Part shown: positions 11,378 to 23,470 of the stretch, piece after piece
Numbering within the stretch: position 1 is the stretch's first letter
Layout of the letters: each line of letters opens with the position of its first letter
Assembly: GCA_035578175.1 (NCBI GenBank)
Contig: JAQMRL010000008.1
Coordinates: 60,010,541-60,074,540 of the forward strand
Reading direction: 5' to 3'
Length of the DNA stretch: 64,000 nt
Origin: Catonia carolina
Lineage: Eukaryota > Arthropoda > Insecta > Hemiptera > Achilidae
Translations under genes and position numbers: made by a program
The notes under the pieces: model-generated
Told to the model about the DNA's origin: nothing
The model's database searches: none
The model's input: only the letters and a program-made list of their open reading frames with translations

Positions 11378-11388
11378 ATTAATTATTA
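11378..11388. repeat. Target-site duplication, left (ATTAATTATTA)
   Basis: Repeated exactly at 11967-11977, on the far side of the LINE fragment and its A-run. Confidence 0.75.
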
Positions 11389-11966
11389 ATTCTGCTATCT
11401 AGGGAGTAAAATAACAAAGGATGGTAGAAGCACGAGTGATATCAAGAGTAGAATTGCTCAAGCTAGAAAAGCCTTTGAAATGAAAAACAGCTTACTGACT
11501 ACAAACATTGATTTACAGATTAGGAAAAATTTCTTAAAACATTATGTTTGGAGTGTAGCATTATACGGAAGTGAAACGTGGGTGATAGGGGCTGTAGAAC
11601 GGAAGAGGATAGAAGCTTTTGAAATGTGGTGTTATAGGAAAATGTTAAAGATTAGGTGGGTGGACAAAATAAGTAATTTAGAGGTTCTTAGGCGAGTGGA
11701 TGAAAAAAGAAGTATATGGAAGCATCTTACCAAAAGAAGGGATAGGCTAGTGGGGCATATCCTAAGACATCCAGGTATTGGGCTATCAATAATGGAGGGT
11801 AACATTGAGGGAGTAAATTGTAGAGGGAGGCAAAGATTAGAATATATAAAGCAAATTACAAAAGATGTAGGGTGTTACAGGTATGTAGATATGAAACGAC
11901 TTGCGCAAGATAGAACAGGTTGGAGAACTGCATCAAACCAGTCGAGAGACTGATGACAAAAAAAAA
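11389..11966 (+). mobile_element. RTE-like LINE 3' end (family F1), copy 1, frame open
   Basis: An open frame from about 11397 to 11953 encodes the C-terminal end of a LINE ORF2. It starts at YLGSKITKDG and contains LYGSETW, EAFEMWCYRKMLKIRW, LVGHILRHPG, GRQRLEYIKQI and WRTASNQS, with a stop then a short A-run. The RT catalytic residues and endonuclease are missing (5' truncation, usual for target-primed insertion). The open frame and perfect 11-bp TSD suggest a fairly recent copy. Other copies lie at 19468-20109 and 22443-22762. RTE-like assignment rests on the tail motifs only. Confidence 0.8.
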
Positions 11967-11977
11967 ATTAATTATTA

Positions 11978-12553
11978 TTTGAAATTTGTGTACGTATCCT
12001 TTAGATAAGAGATTCCTTTGATTTAAGGATATTTCATTAGCACGTTAGGAGTTTCTTTAAAGAATTAACCCAGAAAAAGTAATAAACTAAAGAATGTTCT
12101 AATACAGTATTTTCTGTAAGATTAAGGTGTAAGTGGGTATCGTGCGGGAGGCAAGCCCCTTTAATTAATGTATATATATATATGTTTAATATTGGGATAT
12201 TACTCGTATATGAAATAGCTGTAACTAAATTTTAATTGTATTATTATTGTACAATGTGCAATGATAGCTATTCTAAATGTAAAATGCGTCCCTTTAGTGC
12301 TGTTATGTTTAAACTTATTTTATCTCGCCTTATTTGATATTCTCTACTTAAATTATGCAATTTAATTTTGAATACTTCCTCCTTTAATAGAAAATGAGCC
12401 ATTTAATGATACAATGCTAACATGTTAATTTTTTTTTTTTAAATTTGTCGGAAATGTTCTGTAATTATAGAAGTAATTAGTCTAGTTTATTGACTTATGA
12501 CCGTTGAATAATAATTTTTTGATAATTTCCTCCAAGTATAATAAATTTTCCAG
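11978..12553. other. No gene recognised
   Basis: AT-rich with a TATATATATATG tract near 12173. Nothing else recognised. Confidence 0.6.
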
Positions 12554-12564
12554 AAAGAAAATTT

Positions 12565-12952
12565 GTCATCAGCCGGAAGGCAGGTTTGAACTTCTAGAGG
12601 CTTTATTAGGTAAAACGAGGAGTGAAGTGGTTTACAATTGCCTTCCTCACCGAGTGGAAATGTAGCCTATGCTTATCAGAATCCCAGGCCCTCCGAAAAG
12701 CATCTACTTTCAACCCTGCAAATGACACTTTCACTTCATTCACCGCAGGGTCTGGATTTATAATGAAATTCATTATTCGCAGATAGAATAACACTGAATA
12801 GTGTCTTTTACACCTTTACCTATTCTGTTCTTAAATAACTCAGTTATATAATTAGCTGACCATGTGATAAGACACAGAACTATTTTTTGTAGCCCTGGAT
12901 TTAACAGATCGAGTGCAAATAATTTAATACTCCACCTGCCTGTTATACGAAA
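12565..12952 (-). mobile_element. SINE-D copy 3, full length
   Basis: A complete 388-bp copy in reverse orientation. Going left to right it runs from the tail-side GTCATCAGCCGGAAGG, the TCTAGAGG palindrome region, AAAACGAGGAGTGAAGTGG and the CTTCACTTCATTCACCGCAGGG block to the 5'-end CTCCACCTGCCTGTTAT. It is flanked by an 11-bp direct repeat AAAGAAAATTT at 12554-12564 and 12953-12963, which fixes both ends and supports insertion by target-primed reverse transcription. Confidence 0.85.
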
Positions 12953-13073
12953 AAAGAAAATTTAGTTTTATGAAAAGTGTATTTTGTTAAATATTTAGCT
13001 ATTATTTCGTAAAAATTAGGAATAATTTTATTATTAATTCTCGTGTACTTCGTTCGTTATCGTAAATGTTTAG

Positions 13074-13265
13074 CTGGGCCGTATTGTAGTGGTCGGCATA
13101 ACCGGCTTCTATTCCGGGGTTTCGGGTTCGATTCCCATTCAGGTCTGAATTCTTGATTTAATAATTGAATAATTTGGATACTTGAGTTACTGTTGCACCT
13201 CATAACTGTAAACTGTATGTCCAGACTGGTTTGAATCCGGTTTTATGAATTAATTGTTTTTTTAA
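13074..13265 (+). mobile_element. tRNA-headed SINE, diverged
   Basis: A tRNA-like head with an A-box-like TTGTAGTGGTCGG and a B box GGTTCGATTCC at 13125-13135. An unassigned body and a T/A-rich end follow. The head resembles the SINE-C copies at 19914 and 55870, but the body does not clearly match, so it may be a separate subfamily. Confidence 0.55.
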
Positions 13266-14409
13266 AAACAATGATAATTTTATTTTAATCTGAGTAGCCA
13301 ATAAAATTGTTTAAATTTTTAGGTTTTTTCCTGGTTTGTAAAAAAATGTGTAAAAAAATTCAGATTTAGAAAGTCGTTATTCATTTTGAAACAGTTCAGA
13401 GCTGTTGAAATACTTAGTAACAAATATTGTTTAACTGTTTCTTAATTTAATCACAGTGAGTTATCACCCTAGCAAAAACTCCTGGTTAATTCTTTAAATA
13501 ATGGGCGTAGGTCTAAGGTACGACACGACCACAATCCTGAAGTATTGTTGTGTTTTTGTACATAAAAACAGAAGTCTCGGAGTACAAAAGTTAAGAAAAT
13601 TATTAAAGGCCTCTAAGAATTTATTATAAAATACGTTGGAAGGGCATAAGTTAAAGTAAAATGAAAATTTTCATCTTTTTGTTATTAAGGTGGAAAATGT
13701 TAATGCAATTTAGTACAAGAGGTGGGATACAAAGTTTTAGTGTGAGGTGCAAGAGAGATAGGATGAAGGGGGCCATCACAGAATTTCAGGGGGGAAGGTG
13801 ACCAAGTTTTAATTGGATTTCGCTCCGCGGTCACCCCCTGCACCCCTTTCCTCTTAGACCACCTGCAATTAAAATACACCAGATTATTCCCCCCCTCGTA
13901 CCAGACTGTAGGTAGAATTCACATCCCTCTCCAGTCTCGTATCTATCCCTCTTGTCTAACCTTAACACTCAATGTCTGATATAGAGAGATGCACTGTAGT
14001 ATTGTATTGGTGACAAAGCCAATAGTTTTTATCTTTTACTTCCTTCTTCATCTGGTGTTTGTTCGAAATTTAACACGTTTATTAAATGGTTTCCTGGTTT
14101 TATTATTTGACCCAAATTACAAAATCTCTTATTTTAATTAATTATTTGTAACAAGTCATACGGGAAAATTACAACACGTGATTTACAACTTTTATTTCAT
14201 TATCTTTACTGGATAGATATTACGGGAACATTTGTCATCATGTTCTAATTTATAAATTAAATTTACTCGTTTCCTCTTTGTAAACTATTTCAAATTATTT
14301 TGTATTACCTGTTATAATTCCCTTCGTTGTTAGAGAAAGTTTTTATGGCGTCTGTTGCAAATATTTTAGTTTAGAATATTATGTGTAAGTTTTTTTGTCT
14401 TTAATGTTC
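13266..14409. other. No gene recognised
   Basis: Mostly AT-rich. A somewhat G/C-rich patch with G-runs and C-runs lies at about 13760-13960, with no recognisable motif. Confidence 0.55.
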
Positions 14410-15100
14410 ATTACAACATCTGCTTTTCAACATCACATCAGATCTACCTGCATCTGCTAACACCTCATTAGCTACTTATACTGACAGTCATTCTGTCTTC
14501 TGATGTAAAGCTAGAAGCAGCTAGTAATAATTTACAAAGCCACATTAACTTTTTAAATTATTGGTTAAAAATTTGAGAAGGGTTCAATTCAATGCATCGA
14601 CATCACGGCACGTCACCTTTTCTTTCCGGAAAGGCGAATTTCCTCAATTATCCCTTGAGAATAAACCGATATCATAACGACAAGTTAAATACCTTAGACT
14701 TCACCTAGATAAGAGACTCACGTGGGCGACTCATATAAAAACCAAAAGAATGACTTTGAACTCCAAACTGAAAGAACTATTCTGACTTCTTGGACGCCGC
14801 TCTTCACTGACTCTAAAATCTAAACTGTTACTAAACAAAGTTTTTTTTAAACCAATATGGAACCTATGGGCTAAACATTTATGGCACTGCTAAACCGAAT
14901 AATCTACAAATATTACGAGCCTTTCAATCTAAATTTTTAGGTGTAATTACCTGCGCACCTTTATATGTCAACAACAAAATTCTACATGGTGACCTTAAAA
15001 TTCCGTATATAAGTGAAGTAGTTAAGTCAAACTACAGCGTTTTTCACAACTTGGACGTTAGTCGCACGTCAAGCTACAAGCTAAAATATCGGACCACTTT
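14410..15100 (+). pseudogene. Jockey-type LINE reverse transcriptase, decayed fragment
   Basis: Read across frames, the plus strand shows a decayed RT palm and thumb. An ATYTD stretch stands where Jockey RTs carry the YADD-type box, so the second aspartate is lost. Then come LDKRLTWATHIKTKR, LNSKLKELF, a KPIW stretch and the C-terminal region. Several stops and indels are present. The HIKTKR..LN.KL order is characteristic of insect Jockey-clade elements. The 5' part and 3' end are missing or unrecognisable. Confidence 0.65.
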
Positions 15101-16733
15101 CGCCTAGCGTTATGGCTGTTGTTCTGCACCGCAATTGGACAAGTTTGACGTCGTAAGTTGAACGTAATTTGTGTTGATTTAGTCTTGGAAGCTTCTTGCG
15201 TGGTCTTTTAAATCCGCATCTAATGTATATACATTTTATGTGCAGATTGTAGGTGAATTCAGATTCAAAAGGATTTAAACTTAAGTGTTATGATTTATCT
15301 TCTGTGCTAATTACATATAAGATAATATACAGTAGTACCAACGGTGAAGTTTTGTGGTGTCCACGTTATGGATGACGCACGACAAAAAATTCTTACGTCG
15401 GACAAATTTGTTGATCGGTTCAACTACACACGCTGAAGAGTAATAGGTGAACATGTGTAATGAAAAAAATTACAGAACTGATCGATAAGTGAGTACGAGA
15501 TTCCTAGTAGCCTAAGTAAATTAGTTGTGCTAATCTCTGTACCAAAAAAAAAACAAGTGAGGAGATACAAGAACAAAGCAGAAAAGGAAAGGCGTTTACC
15601 ACTAATTTTTACTGTAAAATCAATGACACTTTCAGGCTAATCTTGGCAATAGATTTCTAACAAAAAAGTGTCATAAATGTATATAACTTTCTATAAAATT
15701 AAAAAATTCGTTCAAATTTTCTTTTGTATTACTTTTGTGCCAACCAACAACTCAAAACAGTATGGGTAGGTAGAAAGGTTTCAGGAACAACTAAAGGATT
15801 TAACCTTATTAGCAAATTTCTATTTGTAATTATTTTGACCAGAGTAACGTCGACCTAGTTTCATAGCTATTTGACTGAGTTCAGAGCATTCACAAGCAAA
15901 TACATGGAAGCACACATACACTTAACTAACCTCTTGCTTCTGCGGTATAGATGTAAAAAAAAGTTATTTTTATAGAATTGAATTGGAATCCTGTTTTTGA
16001 ATTTTTTTCACGAGACACAATTATTACACGGGGTTTATCTTTATTATTTTCTACTGCGTAGAAAATAATGTCAACTTTTGTGACAAAGTTGCGTGTTAGT
16101 GCTAAGTATTTCTTCGAATTACTTGCTGTTAACTTTTTAATTATCAAATTACATTCGTAAATATACAACTAACAAATTTCACTTACTCTTTTTCACATGC
16201 AATACAAAAATTTCAAATGCAGTTATAAAGTAAACTTTATATAACGTACTCTAATTTATCTAATATTCTTCTAATGGGGTTTTCTAATGTGAAAGAATCG
16301 CATCCATTGAACTGTACAAGATGTAACACAATGGTTCAGAGAGTCATTTTCTTGAAGAATGGTTACTAAGGTCAGGCAAGCGCTTTTGCTGCCATTACCG
16401 ATGGCGTTAATGGTACCAATTTATCACTACTAGCCATATTACGCCATCGTTACATACAGCGTAATTGAAATTCTTTATTTTTGTATTTGTGGCGCAGTTT
16501 TTACATTTATTTTGTGAACTCTATATATTTTTTTCATTTTCTGTGTTACATCTTTTTTTGACCTTATTATTTAAACAATGGTGTTACGTATCCATTTTGG
16601 TCTCGGTAACCGTCGTGAACTTCTTTTTTTATAAACTCCATTAAACAGATTGGTTCCATCACAGAAATTTTTAATTTAACTTCCTAAAGATTTTTCAATA
16701 CTTTGTTATGAAAAACAATGGAAAGCTGTTATA
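15101..16733. other. No gene recognised
   Basis: AT-rich. Short open frames without recognisable motifs. No repeat match to the rest of the window. Confidence 0.55.
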
Positions 16734-16735
16734 TA

Positions 16736-17696
16736 TGGGTGTCCTACGAATAGTTTATTATTTTTTAATTAATATGCCGGACGTATCGCACAGTACAGAC
16801 TGGAAACGTTAGAGTTATAATAAATAGATATGTAAAAACGTACCCTCGAGTTTCATTTGCTAATTAATCAAAACGAAATGGCGGAAAGTAATTTTGTTTG
16901 CATAACCATTTCAAATTTGTGGTTTGTTACAAATGTTGCTTAGGTAATAAAATGAAAGAAATATGAAAGTGATAAATTATTAATGAACACAATTTGTTTC
17001 ATTAACCTTTATTCGAACTGATGTCCATCAATAGCTATACACTGATAGCAACGAAACAAAAATGGGTCATAAGCGTTTTTGAAAAATTGCCGAGGTATCA
17101 ACAGCAGTTCCCCATCAATCAGCCTCATCAATTCATCGTCTGTTGCAATGGTGTGAGAATAAAATTTTTCCTTCAAAAAGCCCCATAAGAAAAAATCGCA
17201 AACAGACAAGTCTGGCGATCTTGGGGGCCAGTCCATGAGGCCGCTGCCACGACATATCCAACGGTTATTAAGATTTTGGTTTAAAACCACTTCGGCCACA
17301 TTAGCATAATGTGGAAGAGCTCCATTATGCTGAAAAACAGTCCTGCATCTCCGCGTGAGAAAGATGAGGAACTATGTAATTAGTTAAAATTGATGCATGT
17401 CTATCTCCAGTCTTTGTCTAATGGGATATGTCATACGATAAAACACCATCCTTGGTGACAGCAACCCACACTGTTATACCCTTTGATTTCAAGGGGTTTT
17501 ATCCACAAGATAATTGTTCATTTTTGATATTATTTTCTTATTCCGTAATTTTGTTTTGATAAGCAAATGAAACTGGATGGTAATTTTTATATATTTAATT
17601 ATAACGGTAAAGTTTTCAGTCAGTAGAGTAAACGGTACGTCCGGCGTATTAGTTGAAAAATAGCAACCTCTTCGTGGGACACCCGGTATTATTACA
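16736..17696 (-). mobile_element. Tc1/mariner-superfamily transposon with long TIRs, copy T1
   Basis: A 961-bp element flanked by TA (16734-16735 and 17697-17698). The terminal inverted repeats are about 155 bp and share GGGTGTCC-ACGA, AATTAATATGCCGGACGT and a GTTTCATTTGCT segment. The minus strand carries a decayed transposase (separate entry). The TA target and DDE-type transposase place it in the IS630-Tc1-mariner superfamily. A second copy is at 26183-26945. Confidence 0.75.
17009..17490 (-). pseudogene. Transposase of T1, DDE type, inactivated
   Basis: The minus strand, with one or two stops, reads GITVWVAVTKDG, then TGDRHASILTNYI, QHNGALPHYANVAEVV, RWICRGSGLMDWPPRSPD, LSVCDFFLWGFLKEK, and a C-terminal end at 17009. 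The motif around QHNGA corresponds to the usual QQDGA, so the second catalytic aspartate is replaced by asparagine. The third acidic residue is the D of CDFFLWG, 42 residues later rather than the 34 of classical mariners. The N-terminal DNA-binding part is missing, so the copy is non-autonomous. Confidence 0.7.
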
Positions 17697-17698
17697 TG

Positions 17699-18129
17699 TA
17701 GTATGGTGTTTATATATAAAATCTTGCAAAGTTATTTCAAAAGATATCTAGGACTATAGGGTATTTTTCGCTTTTATTGCGAAGATTTGATGTAACTTGA
17801 TTAAGTTTTATTGTTCAACTAGAATTTATTAAACTTAAAGGTTCTATTTTTGCTTTAGTAAACGTCTTAGAATGTTTATATCAATAAAGTCTAATCTAGA
17901 TAGTGTTCGATATACAAATAAGGAAGTTCACAATAATTACATGTGGATTTGTTGGTGTATTATCACGTTGTTCCAGTAACATTTCCCGAATCTTTATCAT
18001 CAACATACTCATCACGTTGTGTTATTAGATTTTAACTAATGATTATGTTTGTTAAGTGTAAAATTATTTATCATAAAAAACAACACTTGTTTCAAACAGA
18101 TGACTGTCAAATAATACCATATTTAATTA
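17699..18129. other. No gene recognised
   Basis: AT-rich, nothing recognised. Confidence 0.55.
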
Positions 18130-18479
18130 TAGACCATAAAAATTGTAGTAAATGAGACGATTTAGAAAAAAATCGTAGGAGCCGTTTTTAAAAACCCTAC
18201 AAAATCGCACGAATAAACTGTTACTTCGCGTTGACCGTTTTGATGAAAATGTTCGTTCAGGTCCTGTAGCAGTACGTAATTTAAATTTCCAGTTCCAATT
18301 TCGTACGCTATTCAACTTCAATATTTTGTTCACGCACAAACCAATCGCTAAAAACGTGTATTTTTGGGTTCAGGGGGTCTGAAAACATGTATATCAGGTG
18401 AAAACTCGATTTAGAAAAATCGATATTAAAACAATACGTACTTTCCTTCCCTATACATTCATACAGGGCAAGAGAAAGT
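18130..18479 (-). mobile_element. Helentron-like element, copy H2, 5' part only
   Basis: Reverse-oriented copy of the first ~350 bp of the H1/H5 family. The terminal GGCAAGAGAAAGT (18467-18479) is the inverse of the family 5' end. The AATCGAGTTTTCACC-type segment, the GGGTTCAGGGGGTCTGAAAA segment and the ACGATTTT-rich part follow. The microsatellite is reduced, and the 3' two thirds and terminal hairpin are missing. Confidence 0.7.
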
Positions 18480-18483
18480 AAAA

Positions 18484-19467
18484 ATAAGCAAATTGCAATA
18501 ATTAAGCTGTGTGATGATAAGGAAAAATACAGTTTACTTTGTATAGTGAGGTTTATACAGCTTTCTTTTATTTAGTCTATAATATAACGTAGAAGATCCA
18601 TATTCTGGCTAAAACATTTCAAAACATGTTTCTGTTGCAGCTTCAATTGATTGTTTAGAGCTGCAGCGTCCAAAATCATGGTTACTAAGATTATTGCTAA
18701 ACATCTCATAAGAGATGGCGTCAAAGAAGGAGATACCTTTAGTTTCAGTGTATAGTTACCATATCCGACTGTCTGTTAAACTTTTATAACCTCGAAAATA
18801 ATCTTTGGTCACAAATATTCACATTTTTTTGTCCTTAAAATGATTTAGGTACATGATTATTAAAATAAGCTTAATTTTTCAATCGCAAAACATCAGCTCG
18901 GTTATTTTAATAGTATTTAATGAAATTTATATACGGTACGTACCTTTACAGTTAATAAATAGTTTTAATTAACTACAATAAATAATATTTTAAATACAGC
19001 TTACTAATATAAAGCTTATATTATGTTTCAGGTACGATGATACTTCTGATATTTGCTGTTATTTATTCACAAGTGTGACAGGCGCTATTGATAGCGAGTA
19101 GCTGAAATTGGTAAATAGTATGTATGTTTGTAAATTTAAATTATTTATATTAATTATATATTCTATTATATTAAGCCTATTATTTTAGACTAATTAAATG
19201 GAATTCTCCTAATTATGTTAAATCAAACAACCGTTGTTTGTAATTGCGAATTTGTAGGGCGGGTTTTTGCAATATATTAGCGGCTTTATATTGAAATAAA
19301 TCAAATATATGTACGTTTATTTAAAATCATTTTATTTCATTCTGATCGATTTTTACATACATTTTTGAACCAATTTTGTTATATTTTGGATTTTTTTATA
19401 AAACTTTATAATGAAGTACTTCAACTTCGAATTTCTAAGTAAATTATTACGCTCTATATAAAATTAA
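18484..19467. other. No gene recognised
   Basis: AT-rich, nothing recognised. Confidence 0.55.
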
Positions 19468-20109
19468 CAGTCAGCTTACTGACTTCATACATTGATTTAC
19501 AGATCAGAAAAAAATTCTTAAGTTTGGAGAGTAACACAACGGGTGTGAAACGTGGTTGATAGGGGTTGTAGAAAGGAAGAGGATAGAGGATTGAAATGTA
19601 ATGTTATAGAAAAATGTTAAAGGTTAGGTGGGTGAACAAAAAAGTAATTTAGAGGTTCTTATACGAGTGGATGAAAGAAGAAGTAAATGGAAACATCTTA
19701 CCAGAAGAATGAATATGTTAGTGCGGGCATATCTTAGGACATTCCGGTATTGCTCTACCAATACTGGAGGGTAATATTGAGGGAGTGAATTGAAGTGTTA
19801 GGCAAAAGTTAGAATATTTAAAGAAAATTTCAAAAGGTGTAGGATGTTGCAGGTATGTAGATATGAAGCAACCTGCGTTAGATAGAAAAGGTTGGAGAAC
19901 TGCGTCAAACCAGGCAGGCATGTTGGCGTAGTAGTTGGCGCAATTGGTTTCTACGCCGGGGTTCCGGGTTAGATTCTTCCTGGTCAAGTCTAGCAATTTT
20001 TCATCACTCATTTTCATATATCACCATTCTTCACCATCTGCATTAGCAGAAATCGCAAAACAGTTAGACGTAAAAAAAAAGTTGAACCAGTCGAAAGACT
20101 GATGATAAA
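19468..20109 (+). mobile_element. RTE-like LINE 3' end (family F1), copy 2, decayed
   Basis: Matches copy 1 at 11389 from the NSLLT-like region through EAFEMW, RWV-K, GHIL-like, RQRLEY-like and RTASNQ segments, but with many indels and stops. A SINE-C copy interrupts it at 19914-20080. The GACTGATGATAAAAAAAA end resumes after that insertion. Confidence 0.7.
19914..20080 (+). mobile_element. SINE-C inserted in F1 LINE
   Basis: A tRNA-like head (TGGCGCAATTGG A box; degenerate B box GGTTAGATTC), a body with TCATCACTCATTTTC and CATCTGCATTAGCAG, and an A-run. The LINE sequence AACCAG is present on both sides (19908-19913 and 20085-20090), which is consistent with a short TSD. Confidence 0.65.
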
Positions 20110-20113
20110 AAAA

Positions 20114-22434
20114 AATTAATAAGCACCATGGTCACATGATTTTTGAATTCTGTCCATTTATAATATTATTTCATTTTTTTCATGTTTTCAGAATTTATAA
20201 TTGTGTTAATAATAGTAACTTCCATTGGAGATCACTTATAATTCCCGTCATTTAAGTTCTATAATAATTTTATAGCAGATCCAAGTATTAGCCCAGAACA
20301 GAAACTACTGTATTTATGTAAATAGTCGAGTCCACAACCGACTGAGCTCGTTTCTACATGTTTGGTCCAGTCTTTTGGTATATAAATTTTACCTTAATTT
20401 ATATACTAAATAAACTTAATTTGAATACTTAATAAATATCTTATTTAAAATGTGAACTTGTCCGAATGAATAATGAGGGAAAAACAGGAGTTTTGTCAAT
20501 GAAAGTCGGGATTCAGTGACATGCAGTGAATGACAGCAGCTCAGTATGAGGCAGACTGTACGCATGATGTTGGCGGTTCTCTTATAAGATGGTTCCTTGA
20601 ACTGGTTGAACTTAATATTTGACGGAAGGAAGAAGAACAACTCTAAATTTATTAACCTGAATGTCATCAGTTAGTCGACGTTTAGTCTCTCACTCAAGGG
20701 CGGAAAAATGGCGTGTACATGAAGATTTCCATAATTACGAAAATCGGATAGCCATGAAAAATATTTGGAGCCAAACGCTATTTGAAATTATTTTTTTAAG
20801 TTTAGCGTTTGTTTGTTTAATATTGGATTTATTACGTCATAGAGTTTTCAGGTGCCTATAGTTTAAATAAAATAGAATTGGTTCGTTAACAAAAGTTGAC
20901 TAAGCTTCTCACTAAGCTAACGCCTGATCTTAATGATTTGCCATTTTAAAGACACAAATTGAAGTTCACTCTCGTTGATCGTCAATTTGTAACGATTCAC
21001 CTTATTTAAATAATGTGTTACTTAATAAAAAAATAGATCTGAAATAGGTCTTATTATAAAAATAAATTGATTAGTAAGTAAACATCGAATAATCTATAAC
21101 TTATCGTTGTTTAATGTATTCAATCTTATAATGTGATCTCAAGTAATATAAATTCTTTTAAAATACCAAACAAAAACAAATTTGCTCTTTGAGCTCTGGA
21201 TTTAAAGTCACCATATAAAGTTCTCCTTCTTCATTTTTGAACAATTTTTATTTAAAAAAATGATAAAACATTTTTTATAAAATATAAATCTAAAAATTTA
21301 ACAAATTAATTAAAAAATGCAATTTAAATAAACATTAATGTATTTTGGTTAACAAAATCTGCCATTAAAATTAATTAATACATATTTAATAAATACATAG
21401 TACAATTTAGTTGTATTACTAGGAAGTGCATGTAACAACGCTTTCTTGTAACATAAACAAACGTTTTTTTTCTTATTGGCTGACATCATAAATTTATTAA
21501 CTTTATTAGTTTAAGCTACTAATTGCTAAGTTTGAATGAATCATTCAGGGTAGTTTTTACTTTAAAAAGTGATGAAACGACCTTTGTTGCAATTTTCCTA
21601 ATCTACTATAAAAAATTTTGAAATTGTTGTGTTTAATACTATGTCTTATCTCTCAAATGAAACAAAATCCGTTAGTGGAGTTTGGCTAATGGATTCACAA
21701 TTTGACCAGTTCTTTTATAACCGTGAAAACTTTCCTACCTTTTTCAGTTTTTCAAACTTGAATCTTTCTAGCATAATTATTAGTTTCTCATGATTGCCCT
21801 GATATTGTTTATTTATGTGGATCTAACCGTTAGTAGAACTTCAAAAAGTGTCATATTCTAAATTTTATTTATTGATGGTATTTCCTATAAAAATGGGAAA
21901 TAGTTTAGAATTGGGTTCGATGTTGTTGTATTGATTTTCAATATCAATAGAAATAGATCCTAAATGAAATATATGTGTTGGTTACAGCACCAGCACAGTA
22001 TGTTATACACATATTTGCATAATACCTGTTGAATTTCATTTAATAACCTGGCATGCATGATTATACTGGGTTCGTTATTAGTATATAAATTTAATGGAGC
22101 ATGTTAATTTTACATATATTATGATTCTGTCAATATCGTATGGTGTTATTTTTTAAACTAATGATGTGGAACATAAAACAATATGAATTTATTGTTCGTA
22201 TCGTTAAATGGCTTACTGCTACTTTAATTGCATAATTCATTTAAAACTAATTTTTAATATACTTTTGAAATGGTAGATCAGTTATGATGCGGATTGTTTC
22301 TTTTAGAGATTTGTGGCAATTTATGATTTTTTTTTCTTGCACATCTAAAAAGTACAATGTAAAATTATTCAGTAATGTTTTTTTCCAGGAATAACATAAA
22401 TAAGTAAATTTTTTTTTATTTTCCCGTCATATCA
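20114..22434. other. No gene recognised
   Basis: More than 2.3 kb of AT-rich DNA. A 66-codon plus-strand frame at 20661-20861 ends in a hydrophobic segment (LFEIIFLSLAFVCLILDLL), which could be a membrane helix. It has no homolog I recognise and no supporting context, so I do not call a gene. Confidence 0.5.
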
Positions 22435-22442
22435 TGTTATAT

Positions 22443-22762
22443 TTTTTTGTCATCAGTCTCGACTGGTTTGATGAAGTTCTCCAAACTGTTCTATTTTGTG
22501 CAAGTCGTTTTATATCTACATACCTGTAACATCCTACATATTTTGCAATTTGCTTTAAATATTCTAACCTTTGCCTCCCCTTACAATTTACTCCATTAAT
22601 ATTACCCTCCATTATTGATAGACCAATACCTGGATGTCTTAAGATATGCCCCACTAGCCTATCCCTTCTTCTGGTTAGATGCTGCCATATACTTCATTTT
22701 TCATCCACTCGCCTAAGAACCTCAAAATTATTTATTTTGTCCATCCACCTAATCTTTAATCG
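22443..22762 (-). mobile_element. RTE-like LINE 3' end (family F1), copy 3
   Basis: Reverse-oriented tail of the F1 family. From the right it begins at the RWMDKI-like segment and runs through LVGHILRHPG, GRQRLEYLKQI and VGCYRYVDIKRLAQ to a stop and an A-run (T-run on the plus strand at 22443-22448). Flanked by TGTTATAT at 22435-22442 and 22763-22770, a probable 8-bp TSD. Part of the frame is still open. Confidence 0.7.
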
Positions 22763-22989
22763 TGTTATATATGACGTCAAAAATAAAACTTAATACGGCC
22801 AAATCTCTTCACATAACTTTCACCTATGTCATGGTGAGTCACCACCAGTATACGTAGGCAAACAACTTTTCACAAAGACGGATATAGTCAAGCATCTCCA
22901 TCTGTCTGTATTTGATAAAACACTAATTTTGAGCACCAATATTTAACAAAAACATTAATTATTAATTTCCCGACTTACACTTCTGTATT

Positions 22990-23470
22990 CCTGACTTTAG
23001 AAGCAACTGAAATTACCCGTGGCACAAAAATTACGCATACATCGTTTTCTTTTGAAACCCATATGGATTTATGGCTCCCAAATTTATGGTTCAATTAAAG
23101 ATTGTAAGTTACTACGCATTCAAGCATCCTTTTCAGAAAAATTACCCCTTATAATACAAGCATCCCATTTACGTTAGTAACAAAATCCTAAAATACAAAT
23201 TTACAAAATCTTTCGTCCAAAATTCCATCGAACACCTGTACAAACGCTTTCACAAGTCACAAGAATAGGATAACCGTACGTTCTTTCGGTTTCCATATTT
23301 TATCTACATTACAATCCCGCAAGTCGCCTAACAAAATGCTGGTGAAGAGACGTATCCGATAATCATTGGATAGTCCTTGATCTGTCTGAACGGTGGTCTA
23401 TCGAAAAATGATGTAAATAAAAAAACTCCTCTAATGAGACAACGCGTCTCATGGCTGGTCGCAATTAAAA
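22990..23470 (+). pseudogene. Jockey-type LINE ORF2 C-terminal fragment
   Basis: One frame reads KLPVAQKLRIHRFLLKPIW, IYGSQIYGSIKDCKLLRIQA and so on, matching the Jockey order LP...KL.IYK..LKPIWTYG.QLWG..........RFQ. Later frames give a decayed C-terminal tail up to about 23470. Stops and indels indicate an old copy. Confidence 0.6.
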
